From Fidelibacterota bacterium (GTDB taxonomy: Bacteria; Fidelibacterota; Marinisomatia; SCGC-AAA003-L08; GCA-002704045): 16,848 nt of DNA. Under the pieces are notes generated by a model. It did not search any database. It saw only the letters and a list, made by a program, of their open reading frames with translations, and was not told where the DNA came from. Shown piece after piece: positions 1 through 5,779 of this stretch (position 1 is its first letter; the number at the start of each line of letters is the position of its first letter). The stretch is taken from NCBI GenBank assembly GCA_002704045.1, contig PAFF01000086.1, positions 8,039 through 24,886 on the forward strand. Reading direction: 5' to 3'. The translations under genes were made by a program, and so were the position numbers.

Positions 1-1119
1 GATTTAAAAAACTTACAATTACAAGGGGCAATTTTTAACGTAGTAAACAATGATTCTTCTATTTACTGGAAACATCCTTCTTCTTTTGTATCAAGTGATT
101 ATTTTAGTTATTCTGATAGTGAAATTTTAGGTGAATTCTATAATGTTAAAATTCCTTTATATGTATCTTTTGGTGATATGAACAATATTGTTACAACATA
201 TGTTGAAAATGGAAATTTTCGATTTTTTCTTGCATTAAATAGAATAGAACCCTCCGCTTTTCAAATAAAATTTATTCCTGCCTCATTGATAACTATCATG
301 TTTTGTGCTATTTTATTTTTATTTATAAGAAATTATTTACATCCAATCAGATTAATACGTTTAAGAGTGATGGAACTCGAAAAAGGTAACCTTGAATCTA
401 AGATTGATGTTATAAGAAATGATGAATTGGGATATCTGACACAAATTATAAATAAAATGATACAAAACATCAAATCGTTATTAAATCAGAAACAACAACT
501 TTTATCTGAAGTTAGTCACGAGTTGATGTCTCCATTAACAAGAATGCAATTGTTGGTTGAGTTAACTCCCGACCATAAAAATAAACATAAAATTAAAAAT
601 GAAATTATTGGTCTTAGAAACATAATTTCTAATTTATTATTATCTGATAAACTAGACATTCCTTATTCAAATTTAAATTTAGAAAAAACAAACTTCTCTC
701 ACTTTTTAGACAAAATCATTGCTAAATATCCTGATTCTTCTGGTCGAATAGTTGTAAAAAATTCCTTTCCAAAAATAAATTTAAATATTGATGCCCTTAA
801 AATAAATATCGCAATTAAAAATATTATTGATAATGCATTTAAATATAGTTTGAATAAGTCAGATATTATAATTTCATCATACGTTGAACAGAAACATGTA
901 ATTGTTTCAATAAACAATCAAGGAAACATAATTTCTGCATTAGATATAGAAAAAATAAAAAATCCATTTGTTAGGGTAAACAAAGATCCTTCCATTCAAG
1001 GGTTTGGGCTTGGCCTTGCCATTGCTAATAAAATTGTATTAGCGCATAATGGAAAATTAGAAATTGCTAGCAACAGTAATGATGGTACAACTTTTTCATT
1101 TTTTTTCCCTATTAATTAA
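1..1119 (+). CDS. Sensor histidine kinase, 5'-truncated by window edge
   Basis: The frame is open from base 1 to the TAA at 1117-1119 (372 residues), so the gene starts upstream; the ATG at 178 is internal. The first ~90 residues look like the end of an extracytoplasmic sensor region. A membrane segment follows (about 271-327), then a HAMP linker rich in RLxxLE-type residues. The phosphoacceptor box is SHELMSPLTRM with His at 517-519, close to the CpxA-type box. The ATP-binding part has an N-box (DNAFKYS, Asn at 832-834), a G1 region with Asn where Asp is common, an F-box (PFVRV) and a G2 box (GFGLGLAIA). It should be an inner-membrane kinase that autophosphorylates on His and passes phosphate to a response regulator. 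No regulator is visible; a partner could lie upstream. The ligand is unknown. Family call is firm. Confidence 0.93.
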   Translation, partial: DLKNLQLQGAIFNVVNNDSSIYWKHPSSFVSSDYFSYSDSEILGEFYNVKIPLYVSFGDMNNIVTTYVENGNFRFFLALNRIEPSAFQIKFIPASLITIMFCAILFLFIRNYLHPIRLIRLRVMELEKGNLESKIDVIRNDELGYLTQIINKMIQNIKSLLNQKQQLLSEVSHELMSPLTRMQLLVELTPDHKNKHKIKNEIIGLRNIISNLLLSDKLDIPYSNLNLEKTNFSHFLDKIIAKYPDSSGRIVVKNSFPKINLNIDALKINIAIKNIIDNAFKYSLNKSDIIISSYVEQKHVIVSINNQGNIISALDIEKIKNPFVRVNKDPSIQGFGLGLAIANKIVLAHNGKLEIASNSNDGTTFSFFFPIN

Positions 1120-1153
1120 TTGTTTTTTTCATTTATTATAAATATTTTAGAGA

Positions 1154-1501
1154 GTGGAAAAATCTAGCATAAATAAAACTATTATTGTAGGTCGACTTGG
1201 AAACAACCCCGAGTCGAGGTATACCGCGTCTGGTAGATCTGTTTCTTCTTTTTCTGTTGCAACAGATGAATATTGGCTAGATAATGATAATCAAAAAAAA
1301 AATCATACCGAATGGCATAGTTTGATTGCCTGGGATAAATTATCTGATTTTACTAATAAGTTTTTATTTAAAGGTCAACTAGTCTACTTTGAGGGAAAAT
1401 TAAGAACAAAATCTTGGGATGACAAAAATGGAATCAAAAAATATAAAACAGAGGTTTTCTGTACTCAAATAATTCCTCTTGAGTGGAAAAAGAGTTCTTA
1501 A
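1154..1501 (+). CDS. ssb: Single-stranded DNA-binding protein, short form
   Basis: This 115-residue protein is almost entirely an SSB OB-fold. It shows the N-terminal KTIIVGRLGNNPESRYT strand region, the TEWHSLIAWDKLSD segment and the VYFEGKLRTKSWDD strand, all typical of bacterial SSB. It would coat single-stranded DNA in replication and repair. The start is the GTG at 1154, because an in-frame TAG lies two codons upstream and the OB-fold begins at once; there is no convincing Shine-Dalgarno. The protein ends LEWKKSS just after the OB-fold. The flexible linker and the acidic tip ending in Pro-Phe, which recruit partner proteins in canonical SSBs, are absent. It may therefore be a secondary SSB, with a full-length copy elsewhere, or an organelle-like minimal SSB. 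A 34-bp gap separates it from the kinase gene. Confidence 0.9.
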   Translation: MEKSSINKTIIVGRLGNNPESRYTASGRSVSSFSVATDEYWLDNDNQKKNHTEWHSLIAWDKLSDFTNKFLFKGQLVYFEGKLRTKSWDDKNGIKKYKTEVFCTQIIPLEWKKSS

Positions 1502-1523
1502 AAACTTTTTAATATTACAAGTT

Positions 1524-1550
1524 TTTACATTTTTTTCTATGTTATATAAA
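1524..1550 (+). promoter_or_regulatory. Possible promoter of the small basic-protein gene
   Basis: A TTTACA (1524-1529) is followed by TATAAA (1545-1550) at a 15-bp spacing, about 40 bp before the start codon at 1588. The match to a sigma-70 promoter is only moderate and such strings are common in AT-rich DNA. Support comes mainly from its place in the gap upstream of a gene that has its own Shine-Dalgarno and terminator. Confidence 0.25.
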
Positions 1551-1572
1551 CATTGTGTTATTATATTTAAGC

Positions 1573-1577
1573 AGGAG
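1573..1577 (+). promoter_or_regulatory. Ribosome binding site deciding the start of the small gene
   Basis: AGGAG lies 10 nt before the ATG at 1588 and 13 nt before the ATG at 1591. It favours a start at 1588 over the in-frame GTG codons at 1555 and 1579, which lie upstream of it or too close. It is one of the few clear Shine-Dalgarno sequences in the window. Confidence 0.7.
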
Positions 1578-1587
1578 AGTGTATGTT

Positions 1588-1824
1588 ATGATGAATATTA
1601 TTAAAACCATATCAATGTCGTTAGTTGTTTTTTCATTTGTTTTTTCTAATACAAATGAGCTTCCAGTTTATAGTGGTGACGCTGTTATTAACTTGTCTCC
1701 GATAAAAAAAGCAAAGCGTATTGAAGTAATCAAAAAAACTTTCGCTACTGATAGTGATGAGCCTATGAAAAAACGTTCTCATAAAAGAAGACGCAAAATT
1801 AGAAGACCAAGACAAGGGCGTTAA
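1588..1824 (+). CDS. Small exported basic protein of unknown function
   Basis: I do not recognise this family. With the start at 1588, set by the AGGAG upstream, the product is 78 residues. It begins MMNIIKT and has a hydrophobic stretch (SMSLVVFSFVFS) that resembles a signal peptide or a single membrane anchor. A neutral middle section follows, and the C-terminal ~20 residues are dominated by Lys and Arg (KKRSHKRRRKIRRPRQGR). Such a tail could bind nucleic acid, lipopolysaccharide or another anionic surface, but nothing in the sequence decides this. The gene appears to be its own transcription unit: a possible promoter upstream, a strong Shine-Dalgarno and an intrinsic terminator 18 bp after the stop. 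That expression equipment argues for a real gene rather than a chance frame. Confidence 0.65.
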   Translation: MMNIIKTISMSLVVFSFVFSNTNELPVYSGDAVINLSPIKKAKRIEVIKKTFATDSDEPMKKRSHKRRRKIRRPRQGR

Positions 1825-1842
1825 AATTTATTGATTATTTAC

Positions 1843-1865
1843 AGGCGCCTTGAGCGCCTTTTTTT
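1843..1865 (+). terminator. Intrinsic terminator after the small basic-protein gene
   Basis: AGGCGC (1843-1848) pairs perfectly with GCGCCT (1854-1859) around a 5-nt loop, CTTGA, and runs straight into seven T residues (1859-1865). It is the only strong GC-rich hairpin in the window. The T-run ends exactly at the ATG of queF, so this element also occupies the place where a queF leader and ribosome binding site would normally be. Confidence 0.88.
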
Positions 1866-2216
1866 ATGGAAAAAAAATTATACACTTTAGAAACGGCAAA
1901 AAATGAATATTCAGATAGGGATTTCAATGTTAATATTTCGTTTCCAGAGTTTTCTTGTCTTTGTCCAAGAACAGGGCTTCCAGATTTTGCAACAATTATA
2001 ATCGACTATACTCCAAACAAACTTCTGGTCGAATTAAAATCGCTAAAACTTTATTTCTTAAACTATAGAGACAAGGGCATCTTCCATGAGCATGCTACAA
2101 ACATGATACTTGATGATTTTAAGAGTGCAAGCAATCCCAAAAAAGTTTCTGTGCGTGCAATATTTGGAACTAGAGGTGGAATTGATACCATTGTTGAATC
2201 ATCCTGGCCAAAATAA
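1866..2216 (+). CDS. queF: NADPH-dependent 7-cyano-7-deazaguanine (preQ0) reductase, type I QueF
   Basis: QueF reduces the nitrile of preQ0 to preQ1 in the cytosol, a step in making queuosine for tRNA position 34. The 116-residue protein is the short single-domain form. The signature FSCLCPRTGLPDFA places the nucleophilic Cys at residue 33 and the acidic residue at Asp40. The substrate-binding stretch ELKSLKLY lies at about residues 56-63 and the His-Glu pair is at 74-75 (FHEH). The ATG at 1866 must be the start: an in-frame TGA sits at 1851-1853 and the next Met is far inside the fold. It directly follows the T-run of a terminator, so there is no Shine-Dalgarno and hardly any room for a promoter. 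Expression presumably depends on read-through or an unusual start. No other queuosine gene is visible. Confidence 0.95.
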   Translation: MEKKLYTLETAKNEYSDRDFNVNISFPEFSCLCPRTGLPDFATIIIDYTPNKLLVELKSLKLYFLNYRDKGIFHEHATNMILDDFKSASNPKKVSVRAIFGTRGGIDTIVESSWPK

Positions 2217-2269
2217 ATTAAACTTTTATTCAAATAACTTTAAATCATAAATTACAGTACATAAAAAAT

Positions 2270-2275
2270 TATAAT
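2270..2275 (+). promoter_or_regulatory. Possible -10 element for the rpmH operon
   Basis: A perfect TATAAT lies 8 bp before the rpmH ATG at 2284, in the 67-bp gap after queF. No good -35 box sits at normal spacing; ATTACA at 2251-2256 is too close. If used, transcription would start at about the ATG and give a leaderless or nearly leaderless rpmH message. Chance occurrence in AT-rich DNA is possible. Confidence 0.35.
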
Positions 2276-2283
2276 ATTTAAAA

Positions 2284-2418
2284 ATGAAAATTAAAATTAC
2301 TAACAGTAACAGAAAACGAAAGAATAAACACGGTTTTTTTAAAAGAATGAAATCAAAAAACGGCAGGGCTATATTGGCTAGACGCCGTAAAAAAGGTAGA
2401 AAAACTTTATCTGCATAA
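2284..2418 (+). CDS. rpmH: 50S ribosomal protein L34
   Basis: This 44-residue gene encodes L34, a small basic rRNA-binding protein of the large ribosomal subunit. The core is unmistakable: NRKRKNKHGF at residues 9-18, then KSKNGRAILARRRKKGRKTLSA to the end. Length matches the usual 44-46. The N-terminus is odd. Families normally begin KRT(F/Y)QPS, but here it reads MKIKITNS, so the Arg, Thr, aromatic, Gln and Pro of that motif are all replaced. The ATG at 2284 has no Shine-Dalgarno. The gene opens the conserved rpmH-rnpA-yidC cluster and is only 3 bp from the rnpA start, in the same reading frame, so the two are probably co-transcribed. Confidence 0.96.
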   Translation: MKIKITNSNRKRKNKHGFFKRMKSKNGRAILARRRKKGRKTLSA

Positions 2419-2421
2419 TTT

Positions 2422-2751
2422 TTGAATTTTTCAATTCCAAAAAGTTCGTTTTTTTCAACGTTATCAAAATCAAACTCCTATTTTGCTAAAGATTTACAGT
2501 TTTTTTATTTCCCACAAAGCAATAAAAAAATTGGTTTTATCGTCTCCAAGAAATATGGGTCATCTTCGTCAAGGTTTTTATTTAAGCGCAGGTGTCGATT
2601 TATATATCTAAACAACTCTATGTTTCCTAAAAAAATCTCTATTGGTCTTATAATTAAACCAAAAAAAAATATTCAAATAAGTTATGATTCAATTTATTTA
2701 AACTTTCTTTCTTTTTTAAATTATATAAAAAACAATGGAACAAAAACGTAA
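2422..2751 (+). CDS. rnpA: Ribonuclease P protein component
   Basis: RnpA is the basic protein subunit that helps the RNase P RNA bind pre-tRNA and cleave its 5' leader. The 109-residue product carries the family core IGFIVSKKYG at about residues 37-46, followed by the RNA-binding signature RFLFKRRCR at 51-59, which corresponds to the usual RNxxKRxxR. It lies between rpmH and yidC as in most bacteria. The start is TTG at 2422: the frame is closed by the rpmH stop at 2416-2418, and no ATG occurs before the conserved core. There is no Shine-Dalgarno, so translation is probably coupled to rpmH, whose stop is 3 bp away. Its last 17 bp overlap the start of yidC. Overall divergence is high but the family call is secure from motif and context. 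Confidence 0.93.
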   Translation: MNFSIPKSSFFSTLSKSNSYFAKDLQFFYFPQSNKKIGFIVSKKYGSSSSRFLFKRRCRFIYLNNSMFPKKISIGLIIKPKKNIQISYDSIYLNFLSFLNYIKNNGTKT

Positions 2752-4423
2752 TTTTCTTGCAATAATATTAATCTGCATCATAGTGGTTTTAACCCCTAAG
2801 TGGATGTCTCTGTTTGGACCAAAACAAATCATTGAGAACAATGATTCTTATTATGAAAATCTAATTGATTCAGAGCCCTCCTCTAATTTAAAAATTAATA
2901 AAACAAACAAGAGTTTTAAATCAAATATAAATGAAAAAAAGATAACAATAATAACTGACTTATATGAAGCTGTTATTTCAAATAAATCTGGTGGCTCAAT
3001 TGTATCATATAAATTAAAGAATTATTTAGGATCATATGATGTTAATCAAGACTATAATGACTCTATAAATGTTGAATTAATAAATGATAATAATTCGTCT
3101 GGTTGTATGCCTTGTATACGATATAAAGATAATATTTCTAATGATATTTATTTTTTTAATAATTTGTTTTCCTATTTTGATAAAGATTCCGTTGTTGTTT
3201 CCGGCGAAAATACCTACGATATAAACTTTGTATATAAATCTGCAAATAACGAAAAGCTAAATAAAACGGTTACCATAAAAGGAAACTCGTATATTATAAA
3301 TCATTCTTTTCATTTTGAAGGATTTAATTTTAATTATTCTGATGAGCTAGAACTTTGCTGGCTTAATGGGCTTTTACCAACTGAAAAAATTGAGGCTGAA
3401 GATATTCAAAATGCTTCATTTGTTACTAGTTTTGGACAAGACTATGAAAAGTTTTATTATACCAGCGCTGATTCTATTGAACTCGAATCTATCGAAGGCA
3501 ATGCTTCTTGGATTGGTATAAATAATAAATATTTTTTAATGTCTATTATACCAGATAACCGAGTTAAGTCTTTTGGACATTCTTATGCCTCTTTGGATTT
3601 TAAATCAAGAAAAGTTACGCCCTCATATAATGCTTTTCTTACTTTTTCTCCATCGAATAATTTTTCCTTATCTTCTAAAGTTTATTTGGGTCCTTTAGAA
3701 TATAACACCCTGAAACTTGAAAATGTTGGGTTAGAAAATGCAATTAGTTTTGGGTGGACTATAATTCAACCTTTTACTAAAGGCATTTTATTTGTTTTAA
3801 TGTTTCTAAAAAAATATATAAATAATTATGGTCTTGTTCTAATTTTATTTGCATTTATTGTAAGGATAGTAACTGGCCCCCTAACTAAAAAAGCTGCAAT
3901 CTCCTCTCAAAAGATGCAATCTATTCAACCAAAGCTTCAAAAAATCCAGAAAAAGTATAAAAGCAACCCTCAAAAATTAAATTCTGAAACTATCGCTTTA
4001 TATAGGGATAATGGTGTAAACCCCCTTGGAGGCTGCCTCCCTATTTTAATACAAATGCCCTTATTGTTTTCACTGTTTCTTGTTTTTAGAACAACAATTG
4101 AGTTTAGGGGTGCAAACTTTTTTTGGTGGATTAATGATCTTTCTCAACCCGATGCGATTTTTGAACTTCCTTTTAGTGTTCCTTTATATGGTTCTTATGT
4201 TTGTCTTTTGCCTTTGTTAATGTCTATAACTATGTTTATACAACAGTCATACACAATGGCTAAAAACGTCGATAAAAACACAAAAATCATGATGCAATCA
4301 ATGTCTCTTGTTTTCTTTTTAATTTTTAATACTTTTCCATCAGGCCTAAACTTGTATTACACTGTAACAAATATTTTGAGTATTTTTCAACAACGCTCAA
4401 TAAGAAAAAATCTAAATTCATGA
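2735..4423 (+). CDS. yidC: Membrane protein insertase YidC
   Basis: YidC inserts and folds inner-membrane proteins, alone or with SecYEG. The 562-residue protein has the Gram-negative layout: an N-terminal membrane segment (about residues 6-25), a large periplasmic domain to about residue 345, and a C-terminal Oxa1-type core of membrane helices. The core begins NNYGLVLILFAFIVRIVTGP, and Arg377 in this stretch is the conserved groove arginine needed for substrate insertion. A cytoplasmic Lys/Gln-rich coiled coil follows (QKMQSIQPKLQKIQKKYK), then the NPLGGCLPILIQMPLLFSLF helix. The end (SIRKNLNS) is short and only mildly basic. The ATG at 2735 overlaps rnpA by 17 bp, which suggests coupled translation. 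The yidD gene often found between rnpA and yidC is absent. Confidence 0.97.
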   Translation: MEQKRNFLAIILICIIVVLTPKWMSLFGPKQIIENNDSYYENLIDSEPSSNLKINKTNKSFKSNINEKKITIITDLYEAVISNKSGGSIVSYKLKNYLGSYDVNQDYNDSINVELINDNNSSGCMPCIRYKDNISNDIYFFNNLFSYFDKDSVVVSGENTYDINFVYKSANNEKLNKTVTIKGNSYIINHSFHFEGFNFNYSDELELCWLNGLLPTEKIEAEDIQNASFVTSFGQDYEKFYYTSADSIELESIEGNASWIGINNKYFLMSIIPDNRVKSFGHSYASLDFKSRKVTPSYNAFLTFSPSNNFSLSSKVYLGPLEYNTLKLENVGLENAISFGWTIIQPFTKGILFVLMFLKKYINNYGLVLILFAFIVRIVTGPLTKKAAISSQKMQSIQPKLQKIQKKYKSNPQKLNSETIALYRDNGVNPLGGCLPILIQMPLLFSLFLVFRTTIEFRGANFFWWINDLSQPDAIFELPFSVPLYGSYVCLLPLLMSITMFIQQSYTMAKNVDKNTKIMMQSMSLVFFLIFNTFPSGLNLYYTVTNILSIFQQRSIRKNLNS

Positions 4424-4435
4424 CTTGTTTTAGCC

Positions 4436-5779
4436 TTGGATAAAACAAGCAACAATAATTATCCCATAGCTGCTATTGCTACTCCTTTAGGAATAGGCGC
4501 ATTAGCCATAATAAGAATATCTGGTTTTTCTTTGGAGTCAATATATTATTCTTTAACCAAACGAAAAAATACGCTAATATCTCACAAAGCATCTCTTTGT
4601 TCTATTTACAGCGCAATAAATAACTCTAAAATTGATAGCTGCATTATCATTTATTATAAAGGTCCAAAAAGTTTCACTGGAGAAGATGTGATCGAAATTA
4701 ATTGCCATGGAGGAAACCTAATTCCTCAAATGATTCTTGAAACTCTTTCTTTTATGGGAATAAAAAACGCAGCTCCTGGCGAGTTTTCTTTGAGAGCTTT
4801 TCTTAATAATAAAATTGACTTATTACAGGCAGAGTCTTTGTCCTCGCTTATTTCAGCTAAAAATGATTTAAGCCATTCTATTGCTCTTAAAAATTTAAGT
4901 GGTTTTTTTACCCAGCAAATTTCATTTTTAGAACACGAACTAAAAACCTTATTAACAATATTAGAAAACGAACTAAATTTTAATGAAAATGAGATAACTT
5001 TTTCTTCAAAAAATAATATTTTAAAGTCTTTAAGTGGCGTATGTAAAACTTTAAAAAAACTTGATAACTCATCGGCTTTTGGTTCAATTATAAATTCTGG
5101 CTATAGAATTCTTCTTTTGGGTCGACCCAATGTTGGTAAGTCAAGTCTTTTTAATTTTTTACTAGGAAAAAATAGAGCAATTATTTCTGAGGTTGCTGGA
5201 ACAACGCGAGATGTTATTGAAGCAAACTCTGAAATTAAAAATATTCCAGTTTGCTTTGTTGACACGGCTGGCTATTGGGAAAGCGATGACTTTTTAGAAA
5301 TATTAGGAATAAAAAAGACTGTTAAAGAAATTAATTCTGCTGATCTTGTTTTGTTTTTAGATGATAAAGACCCAATTAATGAATTTAACAATACAGATTT
5401 AAAAATAAATCCTAATAAATTAATTTTTGTTAAAACGAAAGAAGACACGGTTTTAATCAACAATAAATCAAATAATTTTATTAAAATTTCAACATTAAAA
5501 GGCTTTGGCATAAATGATTTAACTAATCAAATTTTTGAAATGTTCAAATTTAAAAATAATTCTGGACCTGTTATAACATCTAACAGACAAAAAAATCTTA
5601 TCAAAGCATCATTAAAGATTACTATTCAATCAATAGATATGATTAAAACAGATCTGGAAATGGACCTCGTTGTTTCAAATATTAGAGACATTTTATTTAA
5701 TTTAAAGTCGTTAATTGGGAAAGTATACGAAAAAGATGTAATTGATGATATTTTTAATAAGTTTTGTGTGGGAAAATGA
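4436..5779 (+). CDS. mnmE: tRNA uridine-5-carboxymethylaminomethyl modification GTPase MnmE
   Basis: MnmE works with MnmG to place the carboxymethylaminomethyl group on U34 of several tRNAs. The 447-residue length is normal. Domains run in order: an N-terminal tetrahydrofolate-binding domain starting IAAIATPLGIGALAIIRISG, helices, the inserted G domain, and a C-terminal helix ending FCVGK with the functional Cys at residue 444. In the G domain the P-loop GRPNVGKS starts at residue 229 (Lys235), followed by AGTTRD and DTAG. The base-recognition motif reads TKED where NKxD is usual, a mild deviation that keeps Lys and Asp. The start is TTG at 4436, 12 bp after yidC, and gives the family's normal N-terminus. 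The stop overlaps the mnmG start as ATGA. Confidence 0.96.
   Translation: MDKTSNNNYPIAAIATPLGIGALAIIRISGFSLESIYYSLTKRKNTLISHKASLCSIYSAINNSKIDSCIIIYYKGPKSFTGEDVIEINCHGGNLIPQMILETLSFMGIKNAAPGEFSLRAFLNNKIDLLQAESLSSLISAKNDLSHSIALKNLSGFFTQQISFLEHELKTLLTILENELNFNENEITFSSKNNILKSLSGVCKTLKKLDNSSAFGSIINSGYRILLLGRPNVGKSSLFNFLLGKNRAIISEVAGTTRDVIEANSEIKNIPVCFVDTAGYWESDDFLEILGIKKTVKEINSADLVLFLDDKDPINEFNNTDLKINPNKLIFVKTKEDTVLINNKSNNFIKISTLKGFGINDLTNQIFEMFKFKNNSGPVITSNRQKNLIKASLKITIQSIDMIKTDLEMDLVVSNIRDILFNLKSLIGKVYEKDVIDDIFNKFCVGK

Noticed and set aside
178..180. ATG at 178 as the kinase start
   Set aside because: The same frame is open to base 1 and encodes sensor-like sequence; a start here would leave only about 30 residues before the membrane segment.
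904..933. Histidine kinase G1 box with Asn in place of Asp, possibly a dead kinase
   Set aside because: An S-x-N-x-x-G variant is found in many active kinases, and the H, N, F and G2 boxes are intact.
1825..1866. Possible preQ1 riboswitch ahead of queF
   Set aside because: The 42-bp gap is taken up by a plain terminator hairpin. I see no C-rich loop or A-rich tail of a preQ1 aptamer, and the hairpin belongs naturally to the gene upstream.
5430..5450. MnmE G4 motif TKED instead of NKxD as a sign of lost GTP binding
   Set aside because: Lys and Asp are kept, and the P-loop, G2, G3 and C-terminal Cys are intact, so function is probably normal.
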